Shown: in pieces, positions 8,121 to 16,094 of the stretch | Position numbering within the stretch: position 1 is the first letter of the stretch | Layout: every line of letters starts with the position of its first letter | NCBI RefSeq assembly: GCF_000341225.1 | Contig: NZ_ANAC01000003.1 | Coordinates: 1-64,000, forward strand | DNA: 64,000 nucleotides | Direction of reading: 5' to 3' | DNA from: Nocardiopsis alba DSM 43377 | Lineage (GTDB): Bacteria > Actinomycetota > Actinomycetes > Streptosporangiales > Streptosporangiaceae | Position numbers and translations under genes: made by a program | The notes under the pieces: model-generated | Told to the model about the DNA's origin: nothing | Databases searched by the model: none | What the model saw: only the letters and a program-made list of their open reading frames with translations

Positions 8121-9085
8121 TCGCCCACGGACGGGTAGTAGGTGAAGAGGTCGTCCTCGTCGCCGCGGACCTCCCGCCGATCGGAGAGGTCGACCCGTAC
8201 GCCCGTCTCGGCGAACGCGGCGCGCACCCGCTCGGTCTCCTCCTCCGACAGGTAGTGGTGGTGCAGATCCAGGCTCTCCAGATGGGCCAGGAGCGGGACC
8301 GAGGCGATCAGGTGCTCGACGTCCTTCCCGCGCAGGGAGCCCAGGGAGAGGTCCACGGAGGTGAGCCGGGCCAGGAGCGGCGACGCGGTCAGACGGCGCG
8401 CCCAGTCACCGGTGTCCTGCGCGTTGCGCAGGCCCAGGTGGCGCAGGCCGGGGAAGGCCTCTCCGGACAGGATCGGCGCCAGGTCCTCGGGAACGACGTC
8501 GTATCCGTAGTGCTCCACGCCCAGCCACAGCTCCAGCCGTTCCAACGGGAGCGGGGACGACGAGACGATCTCGCGCACGACCCGTCCGGGCAGACCACCG
8601 CTCTGCACGGTCAGGGAGCGCAGAGAGGGGTGCCCGGGGGCGTGCAACGCCAGTACGTCGGGGTCGACGTAGGTGTCGCCCACCCCGCGGACGGCCAGTT
8701 CCTCCAGAGCCGGATAGGCGACCAGGAGCGGGGCCAGATCGGACTGCTGGAGCCACGAGATCTCGCTCAACTCGAAGGTGATGTCGCCGAGGAACAGGGA
8801 ACGCAGCGCCGGGAACGCGGCGGCGTGCTCGACGAGGGCGTCGCGCGCACCGACGGAGGAGAGATCCTTGCCGCCCTGAACCCCCCAGTCGCCGATCACC
8901 AGGGCGGTGACCTTCGATGTGTCCACCTCCTGGACGAACCGGTCCACCGTGCCGAGGAACCCCTCCTCGCCGTACATGGAATGCAGCCGCCAGACGACCG
9001 AGGACGGCGTGGGCCGGTCCTCCTCGTCCTCGAGGAAGTCGACCACGGGAAGTCCCGCGTACTCGGTGAGGCACTCGCCGATCAT
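8117..9085 (-). CDS. STM4015-family leucine-rich-repeat protein, copy A
   Basis: A 322-residue protein with irregular leucine-rich repeats in its C-terminal two-thirds (FPGLRHLGLRNA, LTSVDLSLGSL, LESLDLHHHYL). The N-terminus carries LTEYAGLPVVDF, and the extreme C-terminus ends TYYPSVGE. Both ends are shared with the neighbouring copy B, so they are constrained. No signal peptide or membrane segment is present. The ATG at 9085 is preceded by GGAG. This family accompanies the radical SAM/ATP-grasp genes in the STM4011-4015 cluster. It may be the scaffold or the protein substrate of those enzymes; that is inference. Confidence 0.78.
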   Translation of the reverse strand: MIGECLTEYAGLPVVDFLEDEEDRPTPSSVVWRLHSMYGEEGFLGTVDRFVQEVDTSKVTALVIGDWGVQGGKDLSSVGARDALVEHAAAFPALRSLFLGDITFELSEISWLQQSDLAPLLVAYPALEELAVRGVGDTYVDPDVLALHAPGHPSLRSLTVQSGGLPGRVVREIVSSSPLPLERLELWLGVEHYGYDVVPEDLAPILSGEAFPGLRHLGLRNAQDTGDWARRLTASPLLARLTSVDLSLGSLRGKDVEHLIASVPLLAHLESLDLHHHYLSEEETERVRAAFAETGVRVDLSDRREVRGDEDDLFTYYPSVGE

Positions 9086-9137
9086 GGAGACTCCTTCGTC
9101 GGGGAGGGGAGAAGGGGACGGTCGGAACGCGGCGCGC

Positions 9138-10199
9138 TCACTCGCCCACGGCCGGGTAGTAGAGGTCCTCGCCGGAGAAATGGGAGGGCTCGCGCTCCTC
9201 GCTCAGATCGACCTCCACCCCGGAGGCGGTCAGCGCCTCGCGGAGCCGGTCGCGCGCCTCCTCCGAAAGGTAGTGGTGGTGCAGGTCGATCCGGCGCAGA
9301 GCGTGGAAGGCGGGCGTCTCCATCAGGATCCGCGCCCCCTCCTCCCGGAGGGTGCCCAAGGACAGATCCAGGGACTCCAGACGGGCCAGGATCGGGGCCG
9401 AGGCCAGGACCCTCACCCAGTCGTCGGTGTCCTCCGCGTTGCGCAGGCCCAGGTGGCGCAGGCCGGGGAAGGCCTCGCCGGACAGGAGCGGGGCCAGGTC
9501 CTCGGGGACGGCGTCGTAGCCGTAGGTGTCCACCCCCAACCACAACTCCAGGTGCTCCAGTCGAGGCAGGTCGGAGGAGCAGAGCTCCCGGCACGTCCGC
9601 CCGCGCAGGCCGCCCGACTCGACGATGAGACGTCGCAGTCCCTCGTGACGGGGGACGTGCAGCCGCAACACGGTGTCCTCGGTCGGCTCCTCGTCCGAAG
9701 CCCGGTACTGGGAATCGCCGGTACCGCGCGTGACCAGGGTGTCCAGTTCGGGATAGGCGGCCAGGAGCGGCGCCACGTCCGTGTGGTTCAGCCAGGACAC
9801 CTCGCTCTCCTCGAAGGTCACGTCGCCGAGGAAGATCGAGCGCAGGTTCGGGAACGCGTCCCGGTGCCGGATCAGCAGGTCACGGGCCTCCAGGTAGCCG
9901 GGCTCGTCCTCCACCGAACCGGTCATGCCCACGACCAGGGCGGTGATGGGCGTGGTGTCCACCGCCTCGAGAAAACGCAGGAAACACGGACCGAACTCCT
10001 CCTCCGGTTCGTAGGACTCGACGCGCAGCCGCCAGGCCCACGCGGCCGGATCCTTCGCCGCCTCGATCCACCGATCCCGGTGCTCCTCGTGGGTCAGGCC
10101 GGAATCCCCTCGCGGCAGGGAGTACTCGTCGAGCCCTTCGGCGGGGAAGTCCACCACCGGCAGGCCGGCGAACTCGGTCAGGTTCTGGTTGATGGTCAT
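9138..10199 (-). CDS. STM4015-family leucine-rich-repeat protein, copy B
   Basis: A 353-residue paralogue of the downstream copy A, with an insertion of about 30 residues in the N-terminal half. Shared landmarks are LTEFAGLPVVDF near the N-terminus, FPGLRHLGLRNAEDTDDW and LRRIDLHHHYLSEE in the repeats, and the C-terminal tail DLYYPAVGE. The start at 10199 has AGGAGA upstream and matches copy A; a longer frame to 10262 is not needed. As the first gene of the six-gene operon, it should be preceded by the promoter in 10200-10375. Tandem duplication of this gene, but of none of its neighbours, suggests it is the variable partner of the system. Confidence 0.78.
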   Translation of the reverse strand: MTINQNLTEFAGLPVVDFPAEGLDEYSLPRGDSGLTHEEHRDRWIEAAKDPAAWAWRLRVESYEPEEEFGPCFLRFLEAVDTTPITALVVGMTGSVEDEPGYLEARDLLIRHRDAFPNLRSIFLGDVTFEESEVSWLNHTDVAPLLAAYPELDTLVTRGTGDSQYRASDEEPTEDTVLRLHVPRHEGLRRLIVESGGLRGRTCRELCSSDLPRLEHLELWLGVDTYGYDAVPEDLAPLLSGEAFPGLRHLGLRNAEDTDDWVRVLASAPILARLESLDLSLGTLREEGARILMETPAFHALRRIDLHHHYLSEEARDRLREALTASGVEVDLSEEREPSHFSGEDLYYPAVGE

Positions 10200-10375
10200 G
10201 CGCTCTCCTGGGTGTGCCGCGGATGTTCCATGTCTAGCGCCTCGCGGGGACAAACCCGGCACACCGTGCCGTCGCGGCCACCACCTCCTTCTCCGAGGTC
10301 GTGGGAGTGGGAGAACCGCGCGGGGCCCCGGCGCTTCGACAGGACAACGCCGCCACCCGGTGTGAGAGTTATGTC

Positions 10376-11167
10376 ATGGCTACACACAGTGAACTGCGCG
10401 ACTTCTGGGAGCATCGCCTCGAAGGGGACTGGACCGAGAGCGGCGTGGGCTACCGCGCTCTGGGCAGGCCCTTCAACAGCTGGATGTACAAGGTGCGCGA
10501 GGAGGTCTTCCTCCGCGAGATCGGTCGTCTCGGGCTCGGCGGGTCCAGTGTCCTCGACGTGGGCAGCGGCACCGGCTTCTACGTGGGGCTGTGGGACCGA
10601 CTCGGCGCCGGCGAGGTGACCGGCTGCGACATGACCGACGCCGCCGTGGAACGCCTACGGGGCCGCTTCCCCCGCCACCGTTTCGTCCGGCAGGACGCCT
10701 CGGAACTGGACGCCTTCGGCCGGGCCGACTTCGACGTCGCCTCCTGCATGGACGTGCTCTTCCACATCACCGACGACGACCGCTACGCCTCCGCCTTCGT
10801 CCAGCTCGGCCGGGTCGTGCGCCCGGGCGGCACCCTCATCATCTCGGAGAACTGCCTCCAACGCCCCGAACAGCGCGGCGAGCACCAGGTCAACCGGACC
10901 CTGGAGACGATCACCGCGGTGGCGGACAAGGCCGGGTTCGACATCGTCCATCGCGTACCGATGCTCATGTTGATGAACGCCCAAGTGGACGCCTCCCTGC
11001 CCTGGCGCAAGGTCTGGGGGGCCTTCCTGCGCGCGGTCACGCTCACCGGGCCGACCGGATGGCTGGCCGGAGCGGCGCTCTACCAGGTGGACCGCCGGCT
11101 GGTCCGCGGGCGTACGGAGAGCCCCACCACCGAGCTGCTCGTCCTCGAACGTCGCGAGGACGACTGA
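10376..11167 (+). CDS. Class I SAM-dependent methyltransferase
   Basis: A 263-residue Rossmann-fold methyltransferase. Motif I is VLDVGSGTGFYVG (residues ~50-62), an acidic CDMTDAAVE follows strand 2, and RPGGTLIISE is the post-III segment. It begins with a FWEHRLEGDW segment seen in small-molecule and sugar methyltransferases. The substrate is not predictable. The ATG at 10376 has only a weak GAGAG upstream. The gene is divergent from the STM4015-type operon and shares the 176-base spacer, so common regulation is possible but unproven. Confidence 0.78.
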   Translation: MATHSELRDFWEHRLEGDWTESGVGYRALGRPFNSWMYKVREEVFLREIGRLGLGGSSVLDVGSGTGFYVGLWDRLGAGEVTGCDMTDAAVERLRGRFPRHRFVRQDASELDAFGRADFDVASCMDVLFHITDDDRYASAFVQLGRVVRPGGTLIISENCLQRPEQRGEHQVNRTLETITAVADKAGFDIVHRVPMLMLMNAQVDASLPWRKVWGAFLRAVTLTGPTGWLAGAALYQVDRRLVRGRTESPTTELLVLERREDD

Positions 11168-11305
11168 CCTCGAAAGAGAGATCGGCGATACGGGCGATTC
11201 GCGGCCGGTGTCCTGCTGTGCGCAGGTATACGGTGGGACGGAACCTGTGTCGGGTCGCCGTCATGGGCGGTCCGCGGCGGACGTCCTGTTCCGGGAGGCG
11301 ACCGT

Positions 11306-12544
11306 ATGCTGAGACGCTCGACCGTCATGACCTGGGTCCGGCGAGGACTGCTGGGCCTGCTCGCCACCCAGGTCGCCGTGGTCGCCACCCTCATCGGGAT
11401 CGATCACTGGCGCAAGAAGGTGCGCCCCCACCGGGCCGGTTTCCCCCGCACCGAACCCGCGTCGATACCGGTCGGCGACAACACCGCCACGGTCTACACC
11501 TACGGCACGGACCTCTTCGAGGACATGCTCGACGCCATTCGAGGGGCGAGGCGCCGCATCCTCTTCGAGTCCTACATCGTCAAGTCCGACGCCGTGGGCC
11601 AGGAGTTCAAGGCCGCCCTGATCGAGGCCGCCGAACGCGGTGTGGAGGTGTACGTCGTCTACGACGGCTTCGCCAACCTCGTGGTCCCCCGACGCTTCTT
11701 CGACTTCCCGCCCTCGGTGCGGGTCCTGCGCTACCCCGCCTTCCGCGTCGGCGTGCTGTTCCTGAACGTGCGCAAATCCGGCCGTGACCACCGCAAGATC
11801 CTCACCGTGGACGGTGAGGTGGGGTTCGTCGGAGGCTTCAACATCGGTTCCACCTACGCCATCGAATGGCGCGATACCCACCTCAAGGTGGCCGGGCCCG
11901 CGGTGTGGGAGTTGGAGAACGCCTTCATCGATTTCTGGAACACCAACAAGGGCGCCCGCGAACCCGAACTGGAGGGGCTCGGCCAGGCCGAGTGGGACTC
12001 CCGCATCCGGGTCCACCGCAACGTGCCCGAACTCCTCATCTATCCGATCCGGGCGATGTTCCTGGAGGCGGTGGATCGGGCCAAAACGCGGGTGATCTTC
12101 ACCCAGGCCTACTTCATCCCCGATCGGGAGCTGGCCAAGGTCCTCATCGAGGCCGCCGAACGGGGGGTGGACGTCAACGTCCTCGTCCCGGAGAACTCCA
12201 ACCACGTCGTCGCCGACTGGATGGCCCGGGGCCGCTACGCCGAGCTGCTCCGGGGCGGAGTGCGGCTGTGGCTCTACCAGAACGCCATGGTGCACGCCAA
12301 GACCGCCACCGTGGACGGCCGCTGGAGCACCATCGGCACCGCCAACGTCGACCGGCTCAGCCTGACCGGCAACTACGAGATCAACGTGGAACTCTTCGAC
12401 GAGGACGTCGCCGCGCACCTGGAGCGGGTCTTCACCACCGACCTCACCAACGCCCGGGAGCTGACCGAGGAGGAATGGCGGAGCCGCCCCTTCATGGCCA
12501 AGTTCAGCGAGATCGTCCTCATGCCCTGGCGCAACCTCCTCTGA
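11306..12544 (+). CDS. Phospholipase D-family protein (cardiolipin synthase-like)
   Basis: A 412-residue member of the PLD superfamily with one N-terminal membrane helix (about residues 8-28) followed by two HKD catalytic motifs: DHRKILTVDG near residue 165 and VHAKTATVDG near residue 330, each followed by Gly-rich GGFNIGS / GTANVD segments. The layout matches bacterial cardiolipin synthases, which join two phosphatidylglycerols or use CDP-diacylglycerol at the membrane. The motifs are HxK-x4-D, so both sites should be active. The start ATG is preceded by GGGAGG at a good distance. In actinobacteria the main cardiolipin synthase is often of the CDP-alcohol phosphatidyltransferase type, so this may be a secondary or alternative enzyme. 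Confidence 0.85.
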   Translation: MLRRSTVMTWVRRGLLGLLATQVAVVATLIGIDHWRKKVRPHRAGFPRTEPASIPVGDNTATVYTYGTDLFEDMLDAIRGARRRILFESYIVKSDAVGQEFKAALIEAAERGVEVYVVYDGFANLVVPRRFFDFPPSVRVLRYPAFRVGVLFLNVRKSGRDHRKILTVDGEVGFVGGFNIGSTYAIEWRDTHLKVAGPAVWELENAFIDFWNTNKGAREPELEGLGQAEWDSRIRVHRNVPELLIYPIRAMFLEAVDRAKTRVIFTQAYFIPDRELAKVLIEAAERGVDVNVLVPENSNHVVADWMARGRYAELLRGGVRLWLYQNAMVHAKTATVDGRWSTIGTANVDRLSLTGNYEINVELFDEDVAAHLERVFTTDLTNARELTEEEWRSRPFMAKFSEIVLMPWRNLL

Positions 12545-12631
12545 CCCCCGAGAACCGGGGGAAGAGGGCTAGGGTGGGTCCCCCGCGCCCCCCGTCGTCC
12601 CTGATCACACGACCCGACACGGAGTGCCCTC

Positions 12632-13399
12632 ATGGCGTTCGACCTCGACTTCGACGACCCTTCGCTCAAAGCGGCGCTCACCCTGCACGAGGGACAGGAA
12701 CGTCAGGGGCCGGGCTCGCGGGCCACCACCGAACTGCTCCTCTCCCTGGCCGCGCCCCTGCCGGAGCGGCCCCGCGTACTGGACCTGGGCAGCGGCACCG
12801 GCGCGGCGACCCTGATCCTGGCCGGGATCGAAGGGGCGCACGTGACCGCCGTGGACGTCTATCCGCCCTTCCTCGAACAGCTGAGGACGGCCGCGGAGGC
12901 CGCCGGGGTCGCCGACCGCGTCCACGCGCGACACGGCTCGATGGATGCCCTGGACGACCTGCCCGACGGTTCCCTCGACCTGATCTGGAGTGAGGGCGCC
13001 GCCTACAACATCGGCTTCGGCTCTGCCCTGGCCTCCTGGCGTCGGCTGCTCTCACCCGAGGGCGTCCTGGTGGTCACCGAATGCGGGTGGCTCACCGACG
13101 CCCCCTCGAAGGAGGCCCGAGCGTACTGGGACGCCGCCTACCCGCTGCGCGGCACCGGGGAGAACGTCGAGCAGGCCACCGCGGCCGGCTACACGGTGAC
13201 CGCCACCTACCTGCTCCCCGACAGCGACTGGGTGGAGGCCTACTACGCACCGTTGGACGCGCGGGCCGCCATGATCGACCCGGAGGACCCGCACGCGATC
13301 GCCGCCGCCGAGGACGTCCGCAGGGAGATCCGGCTGTACCGGGAGCACGGCCACGAATACGGCTACGTCGGCTACGTGCTCCGACCCCGCCGTTCCTAG
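12632..13399 (+). CDS. Class I SAM-dependent methyltransferase
   Basis: A 255-residue methyltransferase with motif I VLDLGSGTGAATL (residues ~48-60), the acidic end of strand 2 at VTAVDVYPPF, and a motif II/III region SLDLIWSEGAAYNIGF. The SEG-A-x-N signature occurs in a set of actinobacterial and firmicute methyltransferases of unknown substrate. Its stop overlaps the stop of a convergent small gene. A weak GC hairpin (12544-12563) separates it from the PLD gene, so it may have its own promoter. Confidence 0.8.
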   Translation: MAFDLDFDDPSLKAALTLHEGQERQGPGSRATTELLLSLAAPLPERPRVLDLGSGTGAATLILAGIEGAHVTAVDVYPPFLEQLRTAAEAAGVADRVHARHGSMDALDDLPDGSLDLIWSEGAAYNIGFGSALASWRRLLSPEGVLVVTECGWLTDAPSKEARAYWDAAYPLRGTGENVEQATAAGYTVTATYLLPDSDWVEAYYAPLDARAAMIDPEDPHAIAAAEDVRREIRLYREHGHEYGYVGYVLRPRRS

Positions 13400-13617
13400 C
13401 CCCTCTTCTTGGGCGGGGCCAGGTGGGGGAAGTCGCGCGGGAAGAACACGTCGGGCTTGGCGCGCCTGGGTCGGGGTCCGCCCCAGTGCTGGGGTCCCGG
13501 CTGGGGGTCCCTCGTGAGCGCCGACGCGATCGCCGAGGGCGACCCGCCCCTCTGCCGCCCCCGCGATCCGGGGGCCCGCCCCGTCTCCCGTTCGGTCCGG
13601 TCGTCCTCGCCCGCCAT
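13396..13617 (-). CDS. Small hypothetical protein, 73 aa
   Basis: A 73-residue, very basic, Pro/Arg/Gly-rich protein that ends in a Phe-Phe-Pro-Arg-Asp-Phe-Pro-His segment and Pro-Pro-Lys-Lys-Arg-Gly. I recognise no family. The ATG at 13617 has a good GGGGAG site eight bases upstream, and the ordered aromatic C-terminal segment is unlike random GC-rich sequence; both favour a real gene. It converges with the methyltransferase gene, sharing stop codon bases. Low complexity leaves a spurious ORF possible. Confidence 0.45.
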   Translation of the reverse strand: MAGEDDRTERETGRAPGSRGRQRGGSPSAIASALTRDPQPGPQHWGGPRPRRAKPDVFFPRDFPHLAPPKKRG

Positions 13618-13881
13618 TCGCCCACTCCCCGTTCGACCATGGTCGCGACCCCTCCGACCTGGTCGGTCGGGTCTCCATGATCGACGTCCGAGGGCTCGAA
13701 GCGACGTTCCGACACGACGCGCCGGACGATCTCCTCCCCGAAGACCGCCCACCTTGTCCGCCCCGGTTCACCGGCAGCCGTTCTCCCGTGGGCGGAAAGG
13801 GACACGGGGAGAGGGGTGGGCGGGCGGGTTTGTGAGGAGTTGGCCGCCAGTAGGGTGAATTCTGGTGCGGGAAAACGACGA

Positions 13882-13912
13882 GGGCGCCACCTCCGAACGG
13901 AGATGACGCCCC
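13882..13912 (-). terminator. Terminator downstream of tRNA-Arg
   Basis: An imperfect GC-rich hairpin (about 13-bp arms with two mismatches, loop GAAC) followed on the minus strand by a short T-run. It lies just after the tRNA 3' end. The rest of the 13618-13881 spacer shows no gene. Confidence 0.6.
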
Positions 13913-13925
13913 ACGGTTCTCACGG

Positions 13926-13998
13926 CGGCCCCGGCAGGATTCGAACCTGCGGCACCCGCTTTAGGAGAGCGGTGCTCTATCCCCTGAGCTACGGAGCC
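13926..13998 (-). tRNA. tRNA-Arg (anticodon CCU)
   Basis: A 73-base cloverleaf. The acceptor GGCTCCG pairs with CGGGGCC, the D arm contains GCTCAGGGGATAGAGC, the anticodon stem CCGCT/AGCGG encloses loop CTCCTAA with anticodon CCT, and the T arm is GCAGG-TTCGAAT-CCTGC. CCA is not encoded. It reads AGG, a rare arginine codon in such GC-rich genomes. Genes for this tRNA are frequent integration targets for mobile elements, but I see no integrase beside it. Confidence 0.97.
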
Positions 13999-14420
13999 AT
14001 GATGATCACCAGAGACGGAGGTTACCCCGTCTCGGGGTCAAGCCTAACCCAGGATGGGCGTGCATGGGGTGCCGATTGGTGTTCGGCGGGTGCCTTGGGG
14101 GCACGCTGTGTACGTGGCACAGTACGCTGACCTACGATCGGTTGTCCTGGTGACGGTGTGATGTTGTTCATGTCGCGTGTCGCGATTATGGCAGGTTGAG
14201 CGTTACGGTCACTGTGGGTTGATGGATGTGACAGGTGTTGTCGCTCTGACGACCAGGTCTTCCACGGAAGGCGGGCCGGGGTGCCGCCCATCGAGGCGGC
14301 CGACGGCCCCGAGAAGCCACCTTCAGCCAGATCTGTCCAGTGTGTCCGCATGTGGACATGTAGTACCTTGCCTTGCGGTCACGAGTAGGTGTTCGAGGAA
14401 AATGCAGCCGGAGGATCTTC
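13999..14420. other. Intergenic region upstream of the VanY-like gene
   Basis: About 420 bases with no supported gene; the reading frames here lack coding character. It should carry the tRNA-Arg promoter (minus strand) and the promoter and leader of the peptidase gene (plus strand). I looked for a ydaO-type cyclic-di-AMP riboswitch, common before actinobacterial cell-wall hydrolases, and did not find its conserved elements. Confidence 0.5.
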
Positions 14421-15530
14421 GTGCCGTTCACTTCTGATTCGGCGCGGCGCAGGTCCCGCGCGCCGGGTACCGGGGCGTTGGGTGCCCTGGGGACGCTTCA
14501 GCGGGTCCGGATGACGCAGGCGCTCACACTCGTCCTGCTCACCGCTCTGCTGGTCGTCCCTCTGCCGGAGTCGGGCCTGGAGCCCGCATCCGCGCAGTCG
14601 AGCCTGGAGGAACTGCGTAACAACGCCGAGGAGGCGTCCAAGGAGCTGGAGAAGGCGACCGACGAGTACGTCGAGCGCCAGGAGGAGCTGGAGAAGGCCC
14701 AGGAGGAACTGGTCGACACCCTTCACGAGCTCCAGCGCATCGAGGTGGACCTCGGTGAGATGCGCGAACCGCTCGCTCAGTTGGCCAGCACCATGTACCA
14801 GCAGCCCGAGGCCGGGGTGCTCGGCATCCTCGCGGCGGGCGACCTCGACGAGGACCTTCAGACGCAGTCCTACGCGGCCAAGCTCTCCGAGGACAACCAG
14901 GCGCTCATCCAGGACGCCACCGACCTGCGCGAGGAGCAGATCGGCCTGGCCGGCGAAGCCCAGGACCTCCAGACCTTCACCCAGCTCGAACAGGCCGAGC
15001 TCGCCGCCAAGGTGGACGACCTGCGCGCCCAATCCGAGGAGAGCACGAACGCGCTCACCGACGAACTGGAGTCGCGAGGGCTGGACCCGGACACCTTCAT
15101 GGCCGCGGCCGACTGCGACCCCTCGGCCGCATCCAAGGCGGACGGCTACCCCAACGGCCTGTTGCCGAAGGAGGCCCTGTGCGAGCTCTACGACGGGCAT
15201 TCCCTTCGAGCGGACGCCGCCAAGGCCTTCCTCGAACTGAACATGGAGCACGTGGAGCAGTTCGGCGAGAACATCTGCATCACCAGCTCCTACCGTGACC
15301 TGCCCAACCAGCACCGTGTGTACGGCGAGGTGCCGCCCGGTTTCGCGGCGGTCCCGGGCACCAGTAACCACGGTCTGGGACAGGCGATCGACCTCGGGTG
15401 CGGCATCCAGAACTTCCGCTCCGACAAGTGGAACTGGATGGAGACCAACGGGGGCCGCTACGGCTGGATCCATCCGGCCTGGGCCAAGTCCAACCCGTTC
15501 GAACCCTGGCATTGGGAGTTCGAGGGTTAG
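14421..15530 (+). CDS. Secreted D-alanyl-D-alanine carboxypeptidase, VanY family, with coiled coil
   Basis: A 369-residue exported protein. An arginine-rich N-region and a Leu/Val helix form a signal sequence that probably ends at SAQ. A ~170-residue Glu/Gln-rich coiled coil follows (EELRNNAEEASKELEKA and onwards), and then a C-terminal VanY/peptidase M15 domain with ITSSYRD, GTSNHGLGQAIDLG (zinc His and Asp) and EPWHWEF (third zinc ligand). It should trim peptidoglycan stem peptides outside the membrane. The coiled coil resembles the regulatory half of NlpC/RipA- and EnvC-type proteins, so activity may be gated. The GTG at 14421 is chosen because GGAGG sits six bases upstream; an ATG at 14373 lacks a site. 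A strong terminator follows. Confidence 0.88.
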   Translation: MPFTSDSARRRSRAPGTGALGALGTLQRVRMTQALTLVLLTALLVVPLPESGLEPASAQSSLEELRNNAEEASKELEKATDEYVERQEELEKAQEELVDTLHELQRIEVDLGEMREPLAQLASTMYQQPEAGVLGILAAGDLDEDLQTQSYAAKLSEDNQALIQDATDLREEQIGLAGEAQDLQTFTQLEQAELAAKVDDLRAQSEESTNALTDELESRGLDPDTFMAAADCDPSAASKADGYPNGLLPKEALCELYDGHSLRADAAKAFLELNMEHVEQFGENICITSSYRDLPNQHRVYGEVPPGFAAVPGTSNHGLGQAIDLGCGIQNFRSDKWNWMETNGGRYGWIHPAWAKSNPFEPWHWEFEG

Positions 15531-15542
15531 CGTTACCGAGAA

Positions 15543-15580
15543 CGCGTGAGGGCGGTCCCCGCGGGGACCGCCCTCACGCG
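15543..15580. terminator. Perfect 18-bp hairpin terminator
   Basis: Arms 15543-15560 and 15563-15580 are perfectly complementary around a two-base centre. It lies between the convergent VanY-like and mscL genes and probably serves both. Confidence 0.85.
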
Positions 15581-15598
15581 TGTGCGGGGTACGTACAT

Positions 15599-16012
15599 CT
15601 AGGCCGTGGTGGTGATCTCCGGGGTGACCTCGCCGGTGCAGGCGGGGCAGCGGCTGGCCTTCTTGTTGATCTCGGTGAAGCAGAGCGGGCACTCGCGGGT
15701 GCTGGCCTCCTCCGCCTTGATCAGCTTCTCCAACAGCTTGCTCGTGGGCAGGACCACGAAGAAGTACAGGATCGCCGCGGTGAGCAGGAAGGAGATCAGG
15801 GCATCGATGAAGGCGCCGTAGAGGAAGCGGCTGCCGTTGATCTCGAAGTACAGGTCGCCGAAGGTGGGGACACCCCCGAAGATGCCGAGCAGCGGGGTGA
15901 TGAACCCTTCGGTGAACGCGGTGATGAGACCGGAGAAAACGGCGCCGATGACGACCGCGACCGCCAACTGCACCAGGTTGCCCTGGAGCAGGAACTTCTT
16001 GAAGCCTTCCAT
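15599..16012 (-). CDS. mscL: Large-conductance mechanosensitive channel with C-terminal zinc ribbon
   Basis: A 137-residue MscL, a pentameric channel that opens under membrane tension to relieve osmotic downshock. The start MEGFKKFLLQGN is the amphipathic S1 helix. TM1 holds the conserved LAVAVVIGAVF constriction, a periplasmic loop follows, and TM2 is FLLTAAILYFFVVLP. The tail departs from the classical form: it ends with two CxxC pairs (CPLC and CPAC), a zinc ribbon-like knuckle in place of the usual helical bundle. The ATG at 16012 is chosen by family alignment; an in-frame extension to 16081 is unlikely. Confidence 0.93.
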   Translation of the reverse strand: MEGFKKFLLQGNLVQLAVAVVIGAVFSGLITAFTEGFITPLLGIFGGVPTFGDLYFEINGSRFLYGAFIDALISFLLTAAILYFFVVLPTSKLLEKLIKAEEASTRECPLCFTEINKKASRCPACTGEVTPEITTTA

Positions 16013-16094
16013 GGAAGCTGCCCTACGTGATCGGGATTGTTCTGAGGCGTCCCCTTGGACGCCTGGGACAGCTTTCACCACCTTTGGTCATCGG

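Noticed and set aside
13926..13998. Integrated mobile element at tRNA-Arg(CCU)
   Set aside because: No integrase, no duplicated tRNA 3' end and no composition change next to the tRNA.
14001..14420. Possible ydaO (cyclic-di-AMP) riboswitch before the VanY-like gene
   Set aside because: The characteristic conserved GGGGGAACC-type elements and the downstream CTTGGGGTGAA-like segment are absent.
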